Source: Oscillospiraceae bacterium
GTDB lineage: Bacteria; Bacillota; Clostridia; Oscillospirales; Ruminococcaceae
Assembly (NCBI GenBank): GCA_022769365.1
Contig: JALEJO010000076.1
Coordinates: 1-40,299, forward strand
DNA length: 40,299 nucleotides
Direction of reading: 5' to 3'
Shown piece after piece: positions 10,229 through 17,682 of the stretch (position 1 is the first letter of the stretch; each line of letters opens with the position of its first letter). Below the pieces are notes generated by a model. The model saw only the letters and a list, made by a program, of their open reading frames with translations, was not told the DNA's origin and did not search any database. The translations under genes and the position numbers were made by a program.

Positions 10229-11362
10229 TCAATTTTTTTCAGTAAATTTTCCTGCTTCCGCAGAAAATATTTTACCTTTCATTTCAGTATGAATTGATTC
10301 ACTGTGGCAGGTAGTTATAAAAACCTGCATATCTCTTATTATGCTGTATATAAATTTCTGTCTGTTTGCATCAAGTTCACCCATAACATCATCGAGCAGA
10401 ATAACAGGGGATTCTTTCAGCTTTTCACGGAAAATATTCGCCTGAGATAATTTCAAAACAAGTGCTGTGCTTTTTTTCTGACCCTGCGAACCAAAATCTC
10501 TGACTCTGTTTCCGTCAATTTTAAGTATTATATCATCACGTCCCGCACCGCACCTTGTTCTGCCTGTTTTAATGTCTTCATCTCTTGATGCAGCAAGTGC
10601 ATTGTAATATGCATCTGCCATTGCAATATCAGGCTCTTTTTCGGGATATTTATACTTTGGTGAAAAAACATTTGAATTATATTCGCAGGTGAGTTTTTCT
10701 GTTCCGCCCGATATTTCACCATAAAATTTTCCGCATATCAAAGATAATTCTTCAACATATTTATGTCTGTAAAACGACATCCAAGAACCGACTTTGCAAA
10801 GCTGCATATCCCATATGTCAAGGTCTGATTCACTTGCTTTTCCTGAAAAAATATCCTTTAAAACAGCGTTTCTCTGCACAATAAGGTTTTCAGTTTTACG
10901 AAGTACTCCCATTGCGGCAGGATTTATCTGCGATATACATAAATCAACGAAATTTCGCCTTTTTTCGGGTGCACCGCTTACAAGTGATATATCATCAGGA
11001 GTAAAAACAACACACTTGAATCTTTCAAAAAGTTCTTTTGATGAAGCAATATCAACTTTATTCAGCGTTATTTTTTTCTCTTTTGCAAGTCCGCTTTTAA
11101 GCAGTATATATTCTGCATTCTGACTTCGTCTTTTATCGGCAAATTTCAGCTTTATATCGCATCTTTCTTTGCCAAATGAAACAAAATCTCTTTCTTTTGA
11201 ACTTCTGAAACTTCTGCAACCTGTAAATATCCAGATACTTTCAAGCAGATTTGTTTTACCCTGTGCATTTTTACCTGTTATAAGGTTATATTGCGGATGA
11301 AATTCAAGTTCTGCACCATTTATATTTTTAAAATTTTCGATAGAAATTTTTTCAACAATCAA
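10229..11362 (-). CDS. recF: DNA replication and repair protein RecF
   Basis: The 377-residue protein is an SMC-like ABC ATPase that loads RecA at gaps with RecO and RecR. Walker A is GKNAQGKTNLLES (about 30-42). The RecF-specific FTPDDISLVSGAPEKRRNFVD follows, the ABC signature is FGSQGQKKS (about 294-302), and Walker B is VILLDDVMGELD. Length is normal for the family. The start is TTG at 11362 and overlaps the end of the yaaA reading frame (TTGA), so the two genes are coupled. It lies in the classical dnaN-yaaA-recF-remB-gyrB order. Confidence 0.97.
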   Translation of the reverse strand: MIVEKISIENFKNINGAELEFHPQYNLITGKNAQGKTNLLESIWIFTGCRSFRSSKERDFVSFGKERCDIKLKFADKRRSQNAEYILLKSGLAKEKKITLNKVDIASSKELFERFKCVVFTPDDISLVSGAPEKRRNFVDLCISQINPAAMGVLRKTENLIVQRNAVLKDIFSGKASESDLDIWDMQLCKVGSWMSFYRHKYVEELSLICGKFYGEISGGTEKLTCEYNSNVFSPKYKYPEKEPDIAMADAYYNALAASRDEDIKTGRTRCGAGRDDIILKIDGNRVRDFGSQGQKKSTALVLKLSQANIFREKLKESPVILLDDVMGELDANRQKFIYSIIRDMQVFITTCHSESIHTEMKGKIFSAEAGKFTEKN

Positions 11363-11580
11363 TTCTGGCTAACCGTAACTTCAAAGTTTTCAACAGTAAC
11401 AATATCACCCGGACGTATTTTTTTACCTCTCATTGTGCATACTTCACCATTGACTGAAACTCTGCCTTCAAGTATAATCATTTTTGCCGTACCGCCTGAT
11501 TCAACAAGGTCAGCAAGCTTTAAAAGCGAGTCAAGCTTTATAAAATCAGTCTTTATAGGAACATTAATCTTTTCAGTCAT
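11359..11580 (-). CDS. yaaA: S4-domain RNA-binding protein YaaA/RlbA
   Basis: This 73-residue protein is essentially one S4 domain. The core is FIKLDSLLKLADLVESGG, followed by RVSVNGEVCTMRGKKIRPGDIV, the alpha-L motif that binds structured RNA. In Bacillus the equivalent small gene sits between dnaN and recF and has been linked to ribosome assembly; I infer the same role from order and fold. The ATG is preceded by GGAGGA located within the last codons of dnaN. Its stop overlaps the recF start. Confidence 0.92.
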   Translation of the reverse strand: MTEKINVPIKTDFIKLDSLLKLADLVESGGTAKMIILEGRVSVNGEVCTMRGKKIRPGDIVTVENFEVTVSQN

Positions 11581-11586
11581 AATAAA

Positions 11587-12708
11587 TTAATCCTCCTCTT
11601 TTATTCTTATAGGCATAAGGAGAAATCTGAAATAATCTCCCTGCATAGGAAGCATCTGAACAACGCTCTTATCGCCCGACATCTGGATTTTAACCTTTTC
11701 ACAATCCGCAAATCTTGCAGCTTCAAGTATATACTGATTATTGAAACCTATTCTTACATCAGGACCACTAAGTTCAATAGGAACAAAGTCGTTTATTTTA
11801 CCAACGCCCGTTTCACATCTGATATTTACCGAGTTTCCGCTGAATTTACATTTTACAGGCGAATTATTTTTTTCATTTATAAGAAGGGCACATCTTTCAA
11901 GAGAATGCTGGAGTTTCTTTGAATTTATAATAACTTCCGTTTCAAATGAAGCAGGTATGCTTGATTTATAGTTATGAAAAACACCTTCCATAAGTCTTAC
12001 GATAAAAGTGCAGCCGTGCAGGATAAACAATGCGTGTTTTCCGTTTGTATAAACACTTATATTTTCTTCGCAGTCATCACGTAAAAATGAATCTATAACA
12101 GACATAGCCTTTTTATGAATAATAAAATTCATATCTTTAAGACAGTTTACTTCTCTGTGACAAATTGCAAGACGGTAGCCATCAATTGCAACAAGGTGCA
12201 TTTCGCCGTTTTCAACATCAAAAAGCTGACCCATCATAACAGGTTTCATTTCATTGTTTGATGTTGCATATTTTGTTTGTTTTATCATACTCTTGAAAAT
12301 ATTTTCAGGTATCATAAGTGCATCATCAAGTTCTACAACAGGAAGTTCAGGATATTCTCCTGCATAAGAAGCCGAGATAGTATATTCTGTATCTCCGCCT
12401 TTCATTTCAATAAGATATTTATCTGTTATTGTGAAATCTATTTTTTCAGATTCCATTCTTCTTGTTGCTTCACTGATAAGTCTTGGTATAACAAGAAACT
12501 CACCTTCATTATTTTCATCTTCAGTTTCTACTTTTATGGAAGTTTTAATACCATATTCAAGATTGAAACCGTTTATTTCAAGAACACCGTCTTTTAATCT
12601 GAATCTTATTGATTCAAGAAAAGGCATTGTAGTTTTTATAACTGTACAGCCGCTTACCTTTGAAATGGCTTCGTGCAGTTCATTTTTAAAACATCTGAAT
12701 TTTATCAT
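11587..12708 (-). CDS. dnaN: DNA polymerase III beta subunit (sliding clamp)
   Basis: The 373-residue protein spans three clamp folds of about 120 residues each. It starts IKFRCFKNELHEAISKVSGC and carries the family motifs ISASYAGEYPELP (end of domain I), LVAIDGYRLAICHRE (domain II) and the C-terminal MPIRIKE, which forms part of the partner-binding pocket. The ring-shaped dimer tethers DNA polymerase to the template. The gene follows dnaA at a distance of 684 bases, and that gap holds the origin. Its leader includes a perfect 10-bp inverted repeat at 12760-12783. Confidence 0.98.
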   Translation of the reverse strand: MIKFRCFKNELHEAISKVSGCTVIKTTMPFLESIRFRLKDGVLEINGFNLEYGIKTSIKVETEDENNEGEFLVIPRLISEATRRMESEKIDFTITDKYLIEMKGGDTEYTISASYAGEYPELPVVELDDALMIPENIFKSMIKQTKYATSNNEMKPVMMGQLFDVENGEMHLVAIDGYRLAICHREVNCLKDMNFIIHKKAMSVIDSFLRDDCEENISVYTNGKHALFILHGCTFIVRLMEGVFHNYKSSIPASFETEVIINSKKLQHSLERCALLINEKNNSPVKCKFSGNSVNIRCETGVGKINDFVPIELSGPDVRIGFNNQYILEAARFADCEKVKIQMSGDKSVVQMLPMQGDYFRFLLMPIRIKEED

Positions 12709-12759
12709 AGCTGACTTCTTTCTTTTAAATTATCTTTATAGCTTTTTATTTTATAAAAC

Positions 12760-12783
12760 CTGATTTCAAAATATTGAAATCAG
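12760..12783. repeat. Perfect inverted repeat in the dnaN leader
   Basis: CTGATTTCAA (12760-12769) and TTGAAATCAG (12774-12783) are separated by four bases. It may form a hairpin in the dnaN leader or be a protein binding site. The half-site GAAATCAG also occurs in the inverted repeat before gyrB. Confidence 0.5.
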
Positions 12784-12865
12784 TGAATTTTAATTTCACA
12801 CACTTTTATATCTTAAAAACAAACATACATACAAACATATATAATATAACATATAATAAAATAAA

Positions 12866-12880
12866 TAGTAGTAGTAATAG
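12866..12880 (-). promoter_or_regulatory. DnaA-trio element
   Basis: Five consecutive triplets on the plus strand, TAG TAG TAG TAA TAG, read on the minus strand as CTATTACTACTACTA. They begin four bases beyond the DnaA box at 12885 and run into the AT-rich unwinding region. In B. subtilis such trios guide DnaA onto the single strand during origin melting. Confidence 0.8.
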
Positions 12881-12884
12881 AGTA

Positions 12885-12893
12885 TGTGGAAAA
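12885..12893 (-). promoter_or_regulatory. DnaA box next to the DnaA-trio
   Basis: Minus strand TTTTCCACA, one mismatch to TTATCCACA. It is immediately before the trio, the position of the anchoring box in the B. subtilis system. Confidence 0.75.
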
Positions 12894-12959
12894 GTTTATT
12901 TACTCCGCAAAGCAAGATTTAAAGGCATATATCTTTAAACAACTCCTGAGTTATAAAAA

Positions 12960-12968
12960 TGTGGATAT
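12960..12968 (-). promoter_or_regulatory. DnaA box
   Basis: Minus strand ATATCCACA, one mismatch to TTATCCACA and in the same orientation as the trio-proximal box. A weaker relative, AACTCCACA, lies at 13017-13025. Confidence 0.65.
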
Positions 12969-12998
12969 GTTAAAAAAATTCCAAAGTCATACAAAAAA

Positions 12999-13247
12999 GT
13001 TGAAACCTTGAAACTTTGTGGAGTTGAAAACAAAAACTTGTTGAGAATTTTGTTGAAATGACTCACTTCAACTTTCAATAATGTTTAAATGTCGAAAAAT
13101 AAAAAAATTAAACAGTTAAAAACTGCAATTTTTCATGTTGAAAAAACTGTTGAAATAAATTGCAGTTTTTATCTGAGTAACTGATATATATTTGATTTAT
13201 CAAAAACCTTATCTTTTCAACACTCTGTTGAAAACTCTGTTGAAACT
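12999..13247. repeat. Cluster of GTTGAAA motifs in the dnaA-dnaN gap
   Basis: GTTGAAA occurs at 12999, 13023, 13052, 13137, 13149, 13227 and 13239. There is a GTTGAGA variant at 13040 and inverted copies (TTCAAC) near 13068 and 13215. The spacing is irregular. The same motif recurs upstream of dnaA between 15025 and 15220. Its role is unknown. Confidence 0.6.
13121..13167. terminator. Long-loop hairpin between dnaA and oriC
   Basis: AACTGCAATT (13121-13130) and AATTGCAGTT (13158-13167) are perfect inverted copies, flanked by A/T runs on both strands. It could end dnaA transcription or be a structured site in the origin region. The loop of 27 bases is long for a terminator. Confidence 0.4.
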
Positions 13248-13392
13248 TCTGCTGAAAATATGTTTATACTTACTGTACCAACATATTCAACTGTGTAACA
13301 CAGGTGTTAAAAACATCGGGAACAAAGAGAATTTGAATTTCAGCAAGTGAAAAACAGCTAAAGTTCTCCTTGTATTTCCCGCAAAAATAAAT

Positions 13393-14748
13393 TTATATAT
13401 TGTGTGATTTAACGTTTTTTATAATGTCATCAACAAGTGACTTCATATTTGCATCTTTTTCAAGTGAATTTGTGATATTTCCAATTGCATAAACAATTGT
13501 AGAGTGATCTCTGCCACCAAATTCCATACCAATTGATGCAAGCGGCATTTCAGTAACTTCTCTTACTACATAAATAGCAACTTTTCTTGCAGTAGAAATC
13601 TGAGAAGCTCTTTTGTTTGATCTTATATCTTCAGGAGAAACGCCGTAAACCCTTGCAACTTCTGTTATAATTTTTTCGACTGTAACAGGAATAGGCTGTT
13701 CATCTGTTAAAATATCTCTGATAACACTCTGTGCCATAGAAATAGAAGGTGAACTTCCTGCAAGATGCTTTAATGCTTTAAGCTTTTTAACTGCACCTTC
13801 AAGCTGACGGATATTTGTTTTAAGTCTGTTTGCAATAAAGTCTGCAACATCATCAGGTATATCAAGGTTTAAAAGTTCAGCTTTTCGGCGAATTATAGCC
13901 ACTCTTGTTTCAAATTCAGGAGTTGAAATATCAGCAAGAATACCTGATTCAAAACGGCTTCTGAGTCTGTCTGTAAGAGTTTTTACTTCCTTAGGAGGTC
14001 TATCTGATGTAATTACAATCTGTTTGCCTTCAGTAAGAAGCTTATTAAAAGTATGGAAAAATTCTTCCTGTGTGCTTTCTTTTCCGCTGAAAAACTGAAT
14101 ATCATCTATAAGAAGTACGTCAGCATTTCTGTATTTATCGTGGAAAGCTTCAGTATTTTTTTTCTGAATGCAGGAAATAAGTTCGTTACCGAATTCCTCA
14201 CTTGTAACATATATAATGTTGCTGTCAGGGTGGTTGAGTTTATATTCGTGGCATATTGCCATTAAAAGGTGAGTTTTTCCAAGACCTGAATCACCGTATA
14301 TAAACAGAGGATTCATCTTGTCTTCGCTGTCTCTTGCAACAGCTTTGCAGGCTGCATATGCAAATTCGTTTGATCTTCCTACTATAAAAGTATCGAAAGT
14401 GTATTCATATTTGGCACTTTCAAAAGATTTTTCAAGTTCTTCGTGTTTTTTTTCAACGTCGTCGTAGTCAGTTTTCTTTTCGTTGTCATCGTCATCTTCT
14501 TTTACATTAACGATGATATTTACTTTAAGTCCTGCAACTGCTTCAAAAGCATCTTCAAGAGTTTTCTTGTATGTACTTATAACAGTATCTTTCTGGAAGA
14601 TTGAGTCTGCTGTAAAAATAGCGTTTGAACCGTCGAGTTTAACCGGTTTTATAGGGTCAATCCATAAAGAAACGGCTATAGGCGGGATTAATTTTGACTC
14701 AGTGCAGTATGCTTTTACATGGTTAAATAGTTCTTCAAATGATTCCAT
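13393..14748 (-). CDS. dnaA: Chromosomal replication initiator DnaA
   Basis: The 451-residue protein has domain I (about 1-80), an acidic linker (EDDDDNEKKTDYDD, about 85-97) and the AAA+ domain. That domain shows Walker A GDSGLGKT (152-159), Walker B VLLIDDIQF (211-219) and sensor RLRSRFESG. C-terminal domain IV binds the DnaA box through GGRDHSTIVYAI. It binds oriC, oligomerises with ATP on the DnaA-trio and loads the helicase. The reading frame extends to 14799, but the ATG at 14748 gives the normal N-terminus, MESFEELFNHV, and GGAGG lies about 14 bases before it. A good promoter is at 14966-14994, which leaves a leader of about 210 bases. Confidence 0.98.
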   Translation of the reverse strand: MESFEELFNHVKAYCTESKLIPPIAVSLWIDPIKPVKLDGSNAIFTADSIFQKDTVISTYKKTLEDAFEAVAGLKVNIIVNVKEDDDDNEKKTDYDDVEKKHEELEKSFESAKYEYTFDTFIVGRSNEFAYAACKAVARDSEDKMNPLFIYGDSGLGKTHLLMAICHEYKLNHPDSNIIYVTSEEFGNELISCIQKKNTEAFHDKYRNADVLLIDDIQFFSGKESTQEEFFHTFNKLLTEGKQIVITSDRPPKEVKTLTDRLRSRFESGILADISTPEFETRVAIIRRKAELLNLDIPDDVADFIANRLKTNIRQLEGAVKKLKALKHLAGSSPSISMAQSVIRDILTDEQPIPVTVEKIITEVARVYGVSPEDIRSNKRASQISTARKVAIYVVREVTEMPLASIGMEFGGRDHSTIVYAIGNITNSLEKDANMKSLVDDIIKNVKSHNI

Positions 14749-14965
14749 TTTTCTTTTAAATTCCTCCGTTTTGTTTATCTTTTCAATCAATCGTATCAAT
14801 CAGATTTGTTTGTCGTCCTTCTTTGAATCTGTTTAAATTTTATCTGAAATCGGGAAATTTAAGTTAACTAAACAGATTCGTATGCTTTCTTTATCTTTCT
14901 TTGCAGGAATGAATTAATTCAATCTGCGTAAAGCATTTTTCGGTTTCAATATTGACACATCATAT

Positions 14966-14994
14966 ATTATAACACACTTTAAACAGTTTTTCAA
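14966..14994 (-). promoter_or_regulatory. SigA-type promoter for dnaA
   Basis: On the minus strand, TTGAAA (14989-14994), a 17-bp spacer and TATAAT (14966-14971) preceded by TGT. It points towards dnaA, and a DnaA-box-like TTATCAACA lies 18 bases further upstream, which would fit autoregulation. Confidence 0.75.
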
Positions 14995-15011
14995 GTGTTT
15001 AAAATAAAAAA

Positions 15012-15020
15012 TGTTGATAA
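15012..15020 (-). promoter_or_regulatory. DnaA-box-like site upstream of dnaA
   Basis: Minus strand TTATCAACA, one mismatch to TTATCCACA. An identical 9-mer lies at 15734-15742. Such upstream clusters are part of bipartite origins in Firmicutes. Confidence 0.45.
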
Positions 15021-15229
15021 CTTGGTTGAAAAGTTGAAAAATCAGTACTTCGACAAGCATATTTTTATAAAAGTTGCGAATAACGCTGAAAAACAGGCTT
15101 ATTTTTTGTGCAATATTTGTTTAAAGCAGTGCTGAAAAGCAGTTGAAATATGTTTAAAAGGTGTTACTTTAACTTTTTAACACCATATTTTTTTAAACAA
15201 ACCGTTTAAAAAGTTTTCAACACTTTATA

Positions 15230-15524
15230 AATGAGGAATTAGGAATGAGGAATGAGAAATTGCGGTGTCAGCTTCGCTGACGGATTTAAAACCCCTCCAC
15301 CGCCTAACGGCGGTCCCCTTCCCCTTTCAGGGGAGGCTATAAATAGGGACTTTTTTCATAAAATTTGCAAGGATTAATAAAGGCTCCCCTGAAAGGGGAG
15401 CTGTCAAGCCGTAGGCTTGACTGAGGGGTGTTCTCCCTTTGGGGAGATGTCACGAAGTGACAGAGGGGGATAAGTCGCAATAGGCGACACCATAATTCCT
15501 CACTCCTAATTCCTAATTCCTCAA
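15230..15524. repeat. Modular palindromic repeat, copy R2
   Basis: Full-length copy with both terminal inverted repeats. Inside are GTCAGC/GCTGAC, ACCGCC/GGCGGT, CCCCTTTCAGGGG, the AT-rich middle, CCCCTGAAAGGGG and GTCAAGCC/GGCTTGAC. It also has the extra module CTCCCTTTGGGGAG plus TGTCAC/GTGACA, and a GTCGC/GCGAC hairpin. It lies 0.5 kb upstream of dnaA. An ORF over it is a repeat translation. Confidence 0.9.
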
Positions 15525-15904
15525 TGAAGCAGCGATATGCCGCTTCCTCATTGTAAAAAGGTAATAAAAAAAAGCAAATCCATAAAATCAAAAGATTTTA
15601 TAAATCTGCCGATAGAAAAAATAATTGATTGAAAGAGGTTTTTCTGTATTAAAACAGAAATTGAGATAAATGAAATCATTTGATGTCATTCATATAACAT
15701 CAAAGAAACAAACAACATTAATATTATATCATGTGTTGATAAAAAAGTCAATACTATATCTTGTGATTCGACAAAAAAACTTATTAAAACTTCTTTTTTT
15801 TATATTTTATATGATAACATAACATGCGTTTTTATTTTTTTTCTGTTTCTCATAAATTTTTATATTATAATATAGAAATCATATTTATTTTGTGATATAA
15901 TGAA
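15525..15904. other. AT-rich non-coding stretch between repeats R2 and R3
   Basis: I find no supported gene here. There is a short hairpin near 15527-15542 (GAAGCAGCGATATGCCGCTTC), a second at about 15585-15602 (AAAATCaaaaGATTTT), a DnaA-box-like TTATCAACA at 15734-15742, and a promoter at its right end (15873-15901). The rpmH-rnpA genes that often sit upstream of dnaA in Firmicutes are absent. Confidence 0.6.
15873..15901 (+). promoter_or_regulatory. SigA-type promoter reading into repeat R3 and the rhodanese-TtcA gene
   Basis: TAGAAA (15873-15878), a 17-bp spacer and TATAAT (15896-15901) in the context TTTTGTGATATAAT, the same extended -10 seen at several other genes here. Repeat R3 begins at once downstream, so R3 would form most of the leader. 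Confidence 0.55.
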
Positions 15905-16186
15905 AAATTAGGAATGAGGAATTAGGAATGAGGAATTAAGGTGTCAGCTGTCGCTGACAAATTTAAAACCTCTCCGTCACAGCTACGCTGTGCCACCTCT
16001 CCTTAAAAGGAGAGGCTTTATAAGTGTAAATTTTATTGATAGGCTCTCCTGAAAGGGGAGCTGGCAAGCCGTAAGTCTTGACTGAGGGGTGTTCTCCCTT
16101 TGGGGAGATGTCACGAAGTGACAGAGGGGGATAAGTCGCCATAGGCGACACCACAATTCCTCACTCCTCATTCCTAATTTCTCATT
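15905..16186. repeat. Modular palindromic repeat, copy R3
   Basis: Same terminal repeats as R2. The second module is different: GTCACAGC/GCTGTG-type hairpin plus CTCTCCTTAAAAGGAGAG in place of the CCGCC module. The CCCCTTTGG and TGTCAC/GTGACA modules and the GTCGCC/GGCGAC hairpin are retained on the right. It ends 23 bases before the rhodanese-TtcA start codon. Confidence 0.9.
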
Positions 16187-16209
16187 AAATAAGTTGAAAG
16201 GAAAATAAA

Positions 16210-17334
16210 ATGGAAATATCGGCAAAAAAACTTTTAAAATTAAATGAAAATGATTATTATGTAGTTGATATAAGAGATAACTATTCTTATAGTTTCGGTT
16301 CAATGAAAAATTCTGTAAATATAAATCAGGACGAAGTTTTGGAAAAATCTGAAACTTTTCCGAAAGATAAAAAAATAATTGTCTGTTGCAAAAGCGGTAT
16401 AATAAGCGTTGATATAGCTGAAAAACTTTGCAAAATGGGATTTGAAGCCTATAGTCTTGAAGGCGGATATGCAAAGTGGGTAACTGAAAAAATAAAAGGT
16501 CAGGATAAAAGTGCCCAGATAGAGCAAAGTATAAGAAAAAAATATCATAGGGAAATATGGAGCAGATTTGTCAAGGCGATAAGTACTTATGAACTTGTTA
16601 AACCAAATGACCATATATGTGTTTGTATTTCTGGCGGAAAAGATTCTATGCTTATGGCAAAACTTTTTCAGGAACTTAAACGTCACGGAAAATTTCCGTT
16701 TGAAGTAACTTATTTATGTATGGATCCTGGTTATAGCGAAGCTAACAGAAAAATTATAGAGGGTAATGCGGCACTTATGAATATACCTGTGCAGTTCTTT
16801 GAAACAGATATTTTCAGTTCGGTTTATAATGTTCAGAATAACCCTTGTTATCTTTGTGCAAGAATGAGAAGAGGACATCTCTATAATAAGGCAAAATCTC
16901 TCGGCTGTAATAAAATAGCACTCGGACATCATTTTGATGACGTTATTGAAACAATTTTAATGGGTATGATTTATGGCGGACAGGTTCAGACAATGATGCC
17001 AAAACTTCACAGTTCAAATTTTGAGGGTATGCAGCTTATAAGACCTATGTATTTTATTCGTGAAGCGGATATAATAAGATGGAGAAACTACAATGACTTG
17101 CAGTTTATTCAGTGTGCATGCAAATTTACCGACACCTGCACAACCTGCAACCCGAATGGTAACAATGGTTCAAAGCGTCAGGTTGTTAAAAAACTTATTG
17201 CAGAACTCGCCAAAGATAACGAACAGATAGAAAAAAATATTTTCAGAAGCGTTGAAAATGTTAATCTTGGCACTATCATTTCTTACAAAAAAGACGGTAA
17301 AGTTACAAGTTTTCTTGATGGATACGATGATTAA
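16210..17334 (+). CDS. Rhodanese domain fused to a TtcA-like tRNA-thiolation ATPase
   Basis: The 374-residue protein has two parts. Residues 1-95 are a rhodanese fold with a candidate sulfur-carrying Cys60 in CCKSGIIS. Residues 110-350 are a PP-loop ATPase with SGGKDS at 141-146, ALGHHFDDVIETIL at about 237-250, the C-x2-C pair NPCYLC (213/216), and a later cluster CAC...CTTC (302-313). TtcA-type enzymes adenylate a tRNA base and insert sulfur through a [4Fe-4S] cluster; the closest described reaction is 2-thiocytidine at tRNA position 32. The rhodanese part could hand over persulfide sulfur in the same polypeptide, which is inference. GAAAGG precedes the ATG. The promoter at 15873 is separated from the gene by repeat R3. 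Confidence 0.88.
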   Translation: MEISAKKLLKLNENDYYVVDIRDNYSYSFGSMKNSVNINQDEVLEKSETFPKDKKIIVCCKSGIISVDIAEKLCKMGFEAYSLEGGYAKWVTEKIKGQDKSAQIEQSIRKKYHREIWSRFVKAISTYELVKPNDHICVCISGGKDSMLMAKLFQELKRHGKFPFEVTYLCMDPGYSEANRKIIEGNAALMNIPVQFFETDIFSSVYNVQNNPCYLCARMRRGHLYNKAKSLGCNKIALGHHFDDVIETILMGMIYGGQVQTMMPKLHSSNFEGMQLIRPMYFIREADIIRWRNYNDLQFIQCACKFTDTCTTCNPNGNNGSKRQVVKKLIAELAKDNEQIEKNIFRSVENVNLGTIISYKKDGKVTSFLDGYDD

Positions 17335-17357
17335 ATATGCATTTTATGCATATTTAA
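17331..17357 (+). terminator. AT-rich hairpin at the end of the rhodanese-TtcA gene
   Basis: TTAAATATGCAT (17331-17342) and ATGCATATTTAA (17346-17357) form a perfect 12-bp stem overlapping the stop codon. There is no clear T-run after it, and repeat R4 follows directly. Confidence 0.5.
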
Positions 17358-17360
17358 TCA

Positions 17361-17600
17361 ATGAGGAATTAGAAATGAGGAATGAGGAATTGCGGTGTCA
17401 GCTATCGCTGACGGATTTAACACCCCTCCACCGCCTAACGGCGGTCTCCCTACCCTTTCAGGGAAGGCTATAAATAGGGACTTTTTTCATAAAATTTGCA
17501 AGGATTAATAAAGGCTCCCCTGAAAGGGGAGCTGTCAAGCCGTAAGGTTTGACTGAGAGGTTTTAGATAAGTCGCCGATAGGCTACATCTTAATTTATAA
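17361..17600. repeat. Modular palindromic repeat, copy R4 (right end decayed)
   Basis: The left terminal repeat, GTCAGC/GCTGAC, CCGCC/GGCGG and CCCCTGAAAGGGG modules are present. On the right, the GTCGCC hairpin is damaged (GTCGCCGATAGGCTAC) and the terminal repeat is no longer recognisable. It ends just before the promoter at 17614. Confidence 0.85.
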
Positions 17601-17613
17601 TTTAAATTAACTC

Positions 17614-17642
17614 TTGACTTTAAAAAAGATATATGTTATAAT
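17614..17642 (+). promoter_or_regulatory. Strong SigA-type promoter for the gene at 17683
   Basis: TTGACT (17614-17619), a 17-bp spacer and TATAAT (17637-17642) with TGT before the -10. It directly follows repeat R4. Confidence 0.8.
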
Positions 17643-17682
17643 TTGCAATGTTAATTTATTAAAAATAAAAAGGAGATTAATA

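Larger units (their letters stand above)
12810..13030. other. oriC: Chromosomal replication origin (oriC), unwinding side
   Basis: The block lies between dnaA and dnaN. Read on the minus strand from dnaA towards dnaN it contains DnaA-box-like sites (13017-13025, 12960-12968, 12885-12893), then a DnaA-trio (12866-12880), then a very AT-rich stretch (about 12810-12865). This is the order of the Bacillus subtilis basal unwinding system. The gene context (dnaA, dnaN, recF, gyrBA) agrees. Exact borders and the in vivo start site are inferred. Confidence 0.85.

Noticed and set aside
13291..13303. Palindrome CTGTGTAACACAG downstream of dnaA
   Set aside because: It is perfect but short and single. 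It contains no DnaA box, and I could not connect it to a known regulator.
15337..15591. Open frames across repeats (also 4425-4643, 15963-16154, 17252-17473 tail, 28537-28740, 33003-33427)
   Set aside because: They translate the palindromic repeat modules (for example CHFVTSPQ), change frame between copies and lack ribosome binding sites.
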